Shown: positions 1 through 5,904 of the stretch, piece by piece
Layout of the letters: the number at the start of each line of letters is the position of its first letter
How positions within the stretch are numbered: the stretch's first letter is position 1
From: Planctomycetaceae bacterium
Lineage (GTDB): Bacteria; Planctomycetota; Planctomycetia; Planctomycetales; Planctomycetaceae
Direction of reading: 5' to 3'
Length of the DNA stretch: 11,712 nt
NCBI GenBank assembly: GCA_020426425.1
Contig: JAGQQB010000052.1
Span: 1-11,712 of the forward strand
The notes under the pieces: model-generated
Seen by the model: the letters and a program-made list of their open reading frames with translations, nothing else
What the model was told of the DNA's origin: nothing
Database searches by the model: none
Translations under genes and position numbers: made by a program

Positions 1-81
1 CGGCCCGGTCATGCTCGCGGTGAGCGGGGACGCGCCTGGTCCCGACCGCGGCCCGCGCCGGGCGCCGGTAGACTCGGCGCC

Positions 82-909
82 ATGCAGCTCAACATCGCCC
101 TGTTCGTGGCCGGGCTCGCGCTCGTCTCCACCAGCTCGTCGCGCGAGCCCGCGCCCCTCGAGCAAGACTCAGGGCGAACGCAGCGCGCGCCGAACATCGT
201 CCTGATCCTCGCGGACGCCGCAGGCTTCGCGGACTTCGGGTTCCAAAGAGAGCCAGACTCAGCGCTCGCGCGGCGGACGCCCAACATCGACCGGATCGCG
301 CAGGAGGGCGCGCGCTTCGACTCATTCGCGATGTCCGGCTGCGTCTGCTCTCCGTCCCGGGCCGGCTTGTTGACGGGGCGCTACCAGCAGCGCTTCGGGC
401 ACGAGCGCAACATCCCGCCTGGTTACATGAAGGGTGGCCTCGACCTCAACCAGGTGACGATCGCGGATCGGCTACGGGCGCTGGGTTACCGCACCGCGTG
501 CATTGGCAAGTGGCACCTCGGTTATCCCAAGCCGTACCAGCCGCTCGAGCGCGGGTTCGACCACTTCTACGGCCTGCTGCAAGGGTCGCGCTCCTATTAC
601 CCGATCGAGGCGCCGAGCGCACACAGGGTCTTGCTGAACGACCGTGAGCCGACGGAAGAGGTCGGCTACGTCACGGACCGCCTCGGCGACGCGGCGATTC
701 GCTTCATCCAGGCCAACCAAGACGAGCCGTTCTTCTTGTACCTGTCGTTCACGGCGCCCCACGGGCCGCTCGAGCCGAAGAGCGAGGACCTCGAGGCGCT
801 CGCCGACATCGAAGGCCTGCGGCGGCGGAAGTACGCCGGGCTCGTCAAAGCGATGGATGACAACGTCGGTCGCGTGCTCGCGGAGCTAGAGCGCTTGCAC
901 CTCGACTAG
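82..909 (+). CDS. Sulfatase, N-terminal part, ending at an in-frame TAG
   Basis: This is the catalytic N-terminal part (275 aa) of a formylglycine-dependent sulfatase, an enzyme class that removes sulfate esters, often from polysaccharides. A weak export signal (hydrophobic residues about 4-16) is followed by the sulfatase start at P37-N38. The CSPSR motif is at 89-93, where C89 is the residue that would be converted to formylglycine; GKWH is at 142-145 and TAPH at 224-227. The second Asp of the usual metal-binding ADD is Ala here (ADAA, 44-47). The frame ends at TAG 907-909, but the same frame continues with the missing C-terminal third, so this is half a gene. There is no clear ribosome binding site before ATG 82. 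CTC is the favoured Leu codon (17 of 32) and GAG the favoured Glu codon (15 of 17), unlike the genes downstream. Family assignment is secure; substrate is unknown. Confidence 0.85.
   Translation: MQLNIALFVAGLALVSTSSSREPAPLEQDSGRTQRAPNIVLILADAAGFADFGFQREPDSALARRTPNIDRIAQEGARFDSFAMSGCVCSPSRAGLLTGRYQQRFGHERNIPPGYMKGGLDLNQVTIADRLRALGYRTACIGKWHLGYPKPYQPLERGFDHFYGLLQGSRSYYPIEAPSAHRVLLNDREPTEEVGYVTDRLGDAAIRFIQANQDEPFFLYLSFTAPHGPLEPKSEDLEALADIEGLRRRKYAGLVKAMDDNVGRVLAELERLHLD
907..909 (+). other. In-frame amber stop interrupting the sulfatase
   Basis: TAG lies between codons for L-D and D-T-L-V-V-F-T in a continuous frame running from 82 to 1521. Sulfatases usually have Glu or another polar residue here, just before the strand leading to the metal-binding DN pair. 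A single GAG to TAG change would explain it. It may be a true nonsense mutation, a base error or the edge of an assembly join; the sequence alone does not decide. Confidence 0.8.
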
Positions 910-918
910 GACACGCTC

Positions 919-1521
919 GTGGTGTTTACCAACGACAACGGCGGGCAGACGGCCCTAACCGCAAGCAACGCCCCGTTGCGGGGCAAGAAAGGTCAGTTGT
1001 GGGAGGGTGGCGTGCGCGTGCCGCTGGTGATGCGCTGGCCAGGAGTGATCCAAGCCGAGCAAGTGTGCGACGAACCGGTGATTTCGCTCGATTTCCTGCC
1101 AACATTCCTCGCCGCCGCAGACGCCATGCCGCTGGCAGATGTGTCGCTTGATGGCGTCAACCTGCTGCCGCTGCTGAAGGGCGAGATCAGCAGTCTGCCC
1201 GAGCGATCGCTGCACTGGCGAAATCAGGGGCCACGTGGCCCGATCTCGATCCGTCGCGGTCCCTGGAAGCTGATTCATCAGCGTGGCGACAGTCCGACAC
1301 CGGAATTGTACAACCTCGATGACGACATCGCCGAGACACGGGACGTCGCCGCCGAGCATCCGGAACTGGTGGGCGAACTTTCGGCGGCCATGCAGATCTG
1401 GGAGCAGCAATTGGTAGATCCACTGTGGGGTGGTCGTGGTGGGGCGCGAACGGCGGACGCGGCACCTAAGAAGAACTCGTCTCCCAGGAAGAAACGCCAG
1501 GCGTCGGGGAATTCGAAATGA
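919..1521 (+). CDS. Sulfatase, C-terminal part
   Basis: This 200-aa stretch continues the upstream sulfatase in the same frame (codon 280 onwards of the joined frame). It holds the metal-binding TNDNGG motif near its start, the basic RGKKGQ stretch, the WEGGVRVPLVMRWPG segment, the FLPTFL helix and the C-terminal subdomain with RRGPWKLI and ELYNLDDD. It ends in a Lys/Arg-rich tail. Alone it lacks the formylglycine site and could not be a working sulfatase. GTG 919 is the first possible start after the TAG and has an AGGA 7 bases upstream, which may be chance. Leu codons favour CTG here (12 of 23, against 4 CTC), in contrast to the N-terminal part. The stop TGA overlaps the next start as ATGA. 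It is best read as the second half of one broken or misread gene spanning 82-1521. Confidence 0.8.
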   Translation: MVFTNDNGGQTALTASNAPLRGKKGQLWEGGVRVPLVMRWPGVIQAEQVCDEPVISLDFLPTFLAAADAMPLADVSLDGVNLLPLLKGEISSLPERSLHWRNQGPRGPISIRRGPWKLIHQRGDSPTPELYNLDDDIAETRDVAAEHPELVGELSAAMQIWEQQLVDPLWGGRGGARTADAAPKKNSSPRKKRQASGNSK

Positions 1522-2099
1522 GTAGGCCCGGCGAATCAGCGCAATGCCGCGTTTCGGTCTTGCTCTCGGCAGCTTTCCTTGGCGCCTCGATTGCGTTGCA
1601 TAACGCGGTTCTGCTGGCGCAGGAGGAGACTGGCGCAGCGACATCTGCAACTCCTGAGATTCTGGACGTGGACGAGATCGTGCACCAGGCTGACGCGGTG
1701 CTCCAGCACTGGCGCTCGCAACCCGCCGATGCGGAACTCGTGCGGCAACAGACACAGTTGATCGAGTCACTGCGGCAACTGCTGCAGAGTCAGTCCTCGG
1801 TCCCGGATCCATTACCCATGAGTGAAAATGCGGCATCAATTCCCGAGATGAAGATCCCGGAGGCGGTCTCCTCAGCCCTAAACGACGCCGCGACCGCTGG
1901 AGCAAGCGAGGCCCCCATCGGCGTCGTCCCCACCGGCAATCGTGAAGCCCTGTCCGACTCCGTGTGGGGACATCTCCCACAGCATGAACGCGAAGAACTG
2001 TATCGCACGTTCAACGAACGCTATCTGCCGCAGTATGAACGAGCCCTGTCCGACTACTTTCGGGCGCTGGCAGAGCAACCGGTTCCGGTTAAAGAATAG
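1518..2099 (+). CDS. Small exported protein of unknown function, coupled to the sulfatase
   Basis: This 193-aa protein is not assigned to a named family. Residues about 11-33 form a hydrophobic export signal, with a possible cleavage site near A34-Q35 (LLA/QEE). A short helical, Gln-rich region (about 50-92) containing DEIVHQADAVLQHW follows, then a low-complexity linker rich in Ala, Ser and Pro (about 93-140). The C-terminal segment (about 146-187) begins SVWGHLP and continues as a charged, Tyr-containing helix (LPQYERALSDYFRALAE). My recollection is that this WGxLP-plus-helix ending recurs at the C-termini of planctomycete exported proteins, but I cannot confirm that here. ATG 1518 overlaps the sulfatase TGA by 4 bases, which indicates translational coupling and a shared transcript. 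No terminator is evident after the stop. Confidence 0.75.
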   Translation: MSRPGESAQCRVSVLLSAAFLGASIALHNAVLLAQEETGAATSATPEILDVDEIVHQADAVLQHWRSQPADAELVRQQTQLIESLRQLLQSQSSVPDPLPMSENAASIPEMKIPEAVSSALNDAATAGASEAPIGVVPTGNREALSDSVWGHLPQHEREELYRTFNERYLPQYERALSDYFRALAEQPVPVKE

Positions 2100-2246
2100 A
2101 GAGAGTGGGAGCACGGATCGAAAGATTGTCGTGCACGCCCCCCCACCACCGTTCGCCGTATCCAATTCGATCAACAAATGAGCCCCCTCGCGACTCAGCG
2201 CGCCTCTGACTCGGCAGGAGCCACGCCCTCGCGTCATTAGATTCTT

Positions 2247-2328
2247 GAAACGCGGAGGGCGCCAGGGGCGCAGAGTTATGGGGAAAGGTCTCCTGCCTGC
2301 TCTGCGAACTTGGCGTCCTCTGCGTTTC
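2247..2328. repeat. Imperfect inverted repeat, 29-base arms, purine/GC-biased
   Basis: The left arm 2247-2275 (begins gaaacgcggagggcgcca) pairs with the right arm 2300-2328 (ends gtcctctgcgtttc), matching at 24 of 29 positions around a 24-base loop. The arms contain short GCAGAG/CTCTGC units. Elements of this style (cgcagaggacgcc and its complement) occur as dispersed intergenic repeats in several environmental phyla; that comparison is from memory. It could be a REP-like or MITE-like element or a structured RNA. No transposase is adjacent. Confidence 0.6.
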
Positions 2329-2536
2329 TACTTTTGTGTCGACTACAAGCAGGTGAACCGGGGCTGACCGGCACCCTGACCGCGAAGCCGAGAGCGACAT
2401 CCGGCGACTTGTTCATCGCCGACCAACCAAAGCCGAATGCATGCTCAACATCGGCCAGACAAAGCGGCGTCAAGGTTGCACGCGAGAGGCTTCGGTACGA
2501 GGAGTGACCGCCATTGGTTCGATGTAGCCTGAGCAA

Positions 2537-2649
2537 CCCGTTGAAAAACCATTCGAACGAAAACCCGCATCGTGAGCAAGGGACATTGGCACTCGCTTTC
2601 GCGGGGCATCGTTCCCTCGCTGACACTTCGGGTTTCCTTTTTCAACGGG
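2537..2649. repeat. Nested inverted repeat next to the KAS-like gene stop
   Basis: The outer arms are a perfect 12-base pair: cccgttgaaaaa at 2537-2548 and tttttcaacggg at 2638-2649. Inside them an imperfect pair (2561-2583 and 2613-2635) matches at 18 of 23 positions, beginning aaacccg on one arm and ending cgggttt on the other. The right edge lies 3 bases beyond the stop codon of the minus-strand gene, so that gene's transcript would fold this hairpin straight after translation ends. The T-run lies within an arm rather than after the stem, so it is not a textbook intrinsic terminator. It may be a small non-autonomous mobile element or dispersed repeat that settled at a gene end. Confidence 0.6.
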
Positions 2650-2652
2650 CTG

Positions 2653-3954
2653 TTAGCTGGCGTCCACAACGACGGCGGCCGCTTGACCAGCGCGCGTGTA
2701 ATTGGCAGCCACGAACAACTTGTTGTTGGTCGTTTGCGGAGCACCGGTCACCAGATTGACACCCAGGGTCGGATCGGGATTGGTCGAGTTCAGGGTGTAA
2801 GGAATGTGCCCAGACTCGAGGGACAGCAGCGAGGCCGCGATCTGAAGAAAGCCACCGCCAGCACCAGGATTTCCGGTGAAGCCTTTCATGGAGGTGACCG
2901 GAACACTGCTTCCGAACACCTCGCGAATTGCGGCGGCCTCAGCGGCGTCGCCCAAGATGCTGCCGTTGCCATGTGCGTGGTAGTGCCCGACCTCGTTGGC
3001 GCTGACCCCACTGCGGCGCAGCGCGGCCTGAATGCTGTTCACCAATGCCCGATGTGGATCGATTTCGCCGTCAGGGCGTCCCACGCAGGAAGAGGCACCG
3101 CCGTAGAGCCGCCCCCAGATCTTCGCGCCACGGGCCAACGCATGCGATTCCTCTTCGAGCACCAGACAGCCAGCGCCTTCGGCCGCAACTTGACCCACAC
3201 GGTTCGAGTCGAATGGTCGGCAACTCGATTCAGGATTCGCTTCGTCGCACCCCAACTCCTCCCAGAATCGTCCATGCACAGTCCGGATGGGGTGAACTCG
3301 GGTTCCCGTCCCACCGACAAGCATCACGTCGGCGGCCCCTCGCTCCATGATGTTCAGCGCTTCGGTCAGCGCCACACCGGTCGAGGCTTCATCTACGGTA
3401 ACGGAATTGTTCGGGCCGAGTGCCTGGGCGAAAATCGCAATGTGGCACGCAGGCATGTTGGGGAGATACTTGAGCATCCACAACGGTTCCATTTTCGCCA
3501 GTCCGGTCGCCCCCCAGCGATCCATCGTGAATTCGCCCTGATCGTTGAGGCTGGCTGTGGCGGCGTCTCCCAATTGATCGGGGGAGAAGAACATCAGGTT
3601 GGCCCCGTATTCGACTCCAAAGCGCTCACGATCGACGGCATCAAGGTCAATGGCGGAGTCTTTGAGTGCGAGCATGGCGGCCGCTGCGCCCAACTGAATT
3701 TCGCGACACATCACCTTGAGGGCTTTGCGCTGCTCTTTCTCACTGAGGTATTCCTTCTTGGCGGATGTGTCATCGAAGTCCCAGACCTCACCACCGATCC
3801 CGCCAGGGGTCGCAGCCCCTTTATAGGACGAGATCTTCCGCACACCGCAGTGTCCGCCTTGCAGGCTGCTTAGGAAGGGATCGCGACCGATGCCGATCGG
3901 CGATACCAATCCCATGCCGGTAATAACCACTCGTCGTTTTGCGTTGCTTACCAT
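2653..3954 (-). CDS. Beta-ketoacyl synthase II-like protein with substituted active site
   Basis: This 433-aa protein has the length and fold signature of the KAS I/II (FabF) branch of the thiolase superfamily, which condenses acyl chains with malonyl-ACP. It opens with RRVVITGMGLVSPIG, typical of KAS II. The nucleophile region reads VDEAST, placing Ser191 where Cys is expected. The first catalytic His is kept (AHGNGS, H328) and so is the Lys (SMKG, K357), but the second His of TGH is Asn362 (TGNPGAGG). The C-terminal GFGG loop is also absent (ANYTRAGQAA). The triad is thus S-H-N rather than C-H-H. Normal condensation is unlikely; decarboxylation, acyl transfer or a structural role as in chain-length factors is possible. 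ATG 3954 is preferred; an in-frame TTG lies 21 bases upstream. Neither has a clear ribosome binding site. No acyl carrier protein or ketoreductase is nearby. Confidence 0.85.
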   Translation of the reverse strand: MVSNAKRRVVITGMGLVSPIGIGRDPFLSSLQGGHCGVRKISSYKGAATPGGIGGEVWDFDDTSAKKEYLSEKEQRKALKVMCREIQLGAAAAMLALKDSAIDLDAVDRERFGVEYGANLMFFSPDQLGDAATASLNDQGEFTMDRWGATGLAKMEPLWMLKYLPNMPACHIAIFAQALGPNNSVTVDEASTGVALTEALNIMERGAADVMLVGGTGTRVHPIRTVHGRFWEELGCDEANPESSCRPFDSNRVGQVAAEGAGCLVLEEESHALARGAKIWGRLYGGASSCVGRPDGEIDPHRALVNSIQAALRRSGVSANEVGHYHAHGNGSILGDAAEAAAIREVFGSSVPVTSMKGFTGNPGAGGGFLQIAASLLSLESGHIPYTLNSTNPDPTLGVNLVTGAPQTTNNKLFVAANYTRAGQAAAVVVDAS

Positions 3955-4332
3955 CGTCAATTCGCTGTCGACCAAATCTGTCGTCTTGTTTCTTGCCGTT
4001 TCGCCGACTCCCCTTCGGGGCAGAATATGCGAACGGTTCCGATTCTACGACTGTTCGCGCGCACTGCGAACCGTCCCGGCGTTCGCATCTTAGCGGTCAA
4101 TTCGATGCAGGGCGAGACCACAGCGCAACGAGTTGTCGCAATCTGAGGCAAATCCACAGCGGCTTGTTCAGGATTCTTTCCGCGCCGCAGCCAGTCGTTC
4201 GGGAATTCTGGCCGATGGACTCTGTGGCAGATTGTGGGCGAGTTGAATTTCCAGTGCCAGGGGTCCAAACTGTGCCGTTGACGAACTTTTCCGGCGTACG
4301 ACACGCCCTGACCCCAATCCTTGAAGTCTTCC
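3955..4332. other. Divergent intergenic region between KAS-like and dehydrogenase genes
   Basis: These about 380 bases must hold the promoters of both divergent genes. On the plus strand a TTGACG (4278-4283) resembles a -35 box, but no good -10 lies at the usual distance. An 8-base inverted pair atgcgaac (4027-4034) / gttcgcat (4081-4088) flanks a region with further gcgaac-like words and could be an operator; it is weak. No small gene was seen. Confidence 0.4.
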
Positions 4333-5898
4333 ATGCACCCAGTCCTGATTGATGGTCAATGGCGTAACTCACTGGCGACGGATGGTTTCCGAGCGATGAA
4401 CCCCGCCACGCGTGAATCGCTGGCTGACGAGTTTCCGATCAGCCCCTGGTCCGAGGTTGAGGCGGCAATCGAGTCGGCACATCGTGCGGCGCAAGTCGTT
4501 CGGGAATGGCCGGGAGAACGGTTCGCCGCGTTCCTTGAACGATATGCCGAACTGTGTGAAGCCTCTGCCGACGCCATCATTTCTGCGGCAAATCTCGAAA
4601 CCGCGTTGCCGATCGAGCCACGACTGAAAGGAGCGGAGTTCCCGCGAACAACGAATCAACTGCGTCAGGCCGCTGCTGCAGCTCGCGAAGAATCGTGGCG
4701 ACTCCCAACGATCGATTCCGGAGCGAACATCAGGTCGATGCTGGGCCCGATTGGACCGGTCGCCGTTTTCGGCCCGAACAATTTTCCGCTCGCCTTCAAT
4801 AGCATCGCTGGCGGGGACTTTGCGGCCGCGATTGCGGCTGGCAATCCTGTCATCGCCAAAGGGCATTCCGCCCATCCCCGGACGACGCAATTGTTTGCCG
4901 AAGCGGCTCAGCAGGCTGCAGATGAGACGGGCATGCCACCAGGATTCGTGCAATTGATTTACCGCACCAACCACGCAGATGGGGCGAAGCTGGTGGGTCA
5001 TCCATTGCTCGGGGCCACCGGTTACACCGGGTCACGACACGCAGGTCTGGTCCTCAAGCAGGCAGCCGATGCTGCTGGCAAGCCGATCTATCTGGAACTG
5101 TCCAGCGTGAATCCCGTGGTCATTCTGCCCGGTGCACTCCAGGAGCGTGGCGACGCGATTGCCGGAGAGTTTACGGCCAGTTGTCTGATGGGGGCTGGTC
5201 AGTTCTGTACGAATCCAGGACTCGTGCTGCTGATCGCTGGCCCAGAAACAGACCGTTTCATTGAGACGACTCGCGATCAGTTCACGGCTGCCCCAGTAGG
5301 CACTCTTTTAGGACCGGGCGTTGAGGCGTCTTTGCGGCGGGGGATCGCCGAGCTGCAACAGGCCGGCGCGGAGTTGCTTGCCGGGGGAGGCGAGGTCGAT
5401 GCCAGCCGGTGCTGCCACGCCAACACACTCCTCAAGGTGAGTGGGGCAGGTTTCCTCCAAGATCCTGCTGGTCTGCAGACAGAAGCCTTTGGAAACGCAT
5501 CACTGTTGGTGGTTGCGGCATCAATCGAGGAATTGCGGCAGGTCGCGTCTGTATTAGAAGGGAACCTTACGGGCTGTATTTACAGTCACACGGGCGGCAT
5601 TGATGACGAACTGTACAGCATCGTCGCCCCCGAACTGCGGCAACGTGTAGGCCGATTGCTCAACGACAAGATGCCCACCGGCGTCGCTGTCTCCCCTGCG
5701 ATGAACCACGGCGGCCCCTTCCCCGCGACAGGCCACCCAGGATTCACCGCCGTCGGCATTCCCGCCTCCTTGCGCCGCTTCGGCATGCTCCAATGCTACG
5801 ACGGCGTCCGCCCACATCGATTGCCCCCGGTCCTACAGGACGCTGGACTGCCTGGTGCGTGGCGACTTGTGGACGGAACATGGCGACAAGGTGAGTGA
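4333..5898 (+). CDS. Alpha-ketoglutarate semialdehyde (2,5-dioxovalerate) dehydrogenase-type aldehyde dehydrogenase
   Basis: This 521-aa cytosolic enzyme belongs to the aldehyde dehydrogenase superfamily and most resembles the group that oxidises 2,5-dioxopentanoate to alpha-ketoglutarate with NAD(P)+, the last step of non-phosphorylating uronate and pentose oxidation. Visible features are FGPNNFPLAF with the oxyanion Asn150, the cofactor-binding Lys176 in VIAKGHSAHP, the general base Glu255 in YLELSSVNPV, and the nucleophile Cys292 in GQFCTNPG. GHSAHP, ELSSVNP and FCTNPG are characteristic of this group rather than of betaine or succinate-semialdehyde dehydrogenases. Length is normal. ATG 4333 is chosen over an in-frame TTG at 4321; no clear ribosome binding site precedes either. 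The stop lies 6 bases from the end of the convergent FG-GAP gene. No sugar-acid dehydratase or lactonase is in view, so substrate is inferred from motifs only. Confidence 0.88.
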   Translation: MHPVLIDGQWRNSLATDGFRAMNPATRESLADEFPISPWSEVEAAIESAHRAAQVVREWPGERFAAFLERYAELCEASADAIISAANLETALPIEPRLKGAEFPRTTNQLRQAAAAAREESWRLPTIDSGANIRSMLGPIGPVAVFGPNNFPLAFNSIAGGDFAAAIAAGNPVIAKGHSAHPRTTQLFAEAAQQAADETGMPPGFVQLIYRTNHADGAKLVGHPLLGATGYTGSRHAGLVLKQAADAAGKPIYLELSSVNPVVILPGALQERGDAIAGEFTASCLMGAGQFCTNPGLVLLIAGPETDRFIETTRDQFTAAPVGTLLGPGVEASLRRGIAELQQAGAELLAGGGEVDASRCCHANTLLKVSGAGFLQDPAGLQTEAFGNASLLVVAASIEELRQVASVLEGNLTGCIYSHTGGIDDELYSIVAPELRQRVGRLLNDKMPTGVAVSPAMNHGGPFPATGHPGFTAVGIPASLRRFGMLQCYDGVRPHRLPPVLQDAGLPGAWRLVDGTWRQGE

Positions 5899-5904
5899 GG
5901 CCGC

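Larger units (their letters stand above)
2100..2652. other. Intergenic region with two inverted-repeat elements
   Basis: These roughly 550 bases lie between the ends of two converging genes. No reading frame has coding character, a convincing start or a recognisable domain. Two imperfect palindromic elements (2247-2328 and 2537-2649) are listed separately. Nothing was recognised in 2100-2246 or 2329-2530. Convergent neighbours and palindromes suggest a repeat-rich spacer, possibly ending transcription from both sides. Confidence 0.6.

Noticed and set aside
907..909. TAG as pyrrolysine or programmed read-through
   Set aside because: No downstream structure or read-through context is visible, and a simple Glu to stop change or a join artefact is more likely.
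955..1980. Long minus-strand ORF (341 aa) across the sulfatase end and the next gene
   Set aside because: Arg/Pro-rich antisense translation in a GC-rich region, without motifs; the plus strand carries sulfatase motifs and an ATGA overlap.
2310..2507. Small plus-strand ORF in the repeat-bearing intergenic region
   Set aside because: It begins inside the palindrome arm, has no ribosome binding site and shows no domain.
2572..3873. Long plus-strand ORF (433 aa) opposite the KAS-like gene
   Set aside because: It is the antisense shadow of a well-supported gene; the translation has no recognisable domain and an unnatural composition.
4010..4021. cccttcgggg mini-hairpin as a terminator
   Set aside because: The stem is only about 3 base pairs with no T-run after it.
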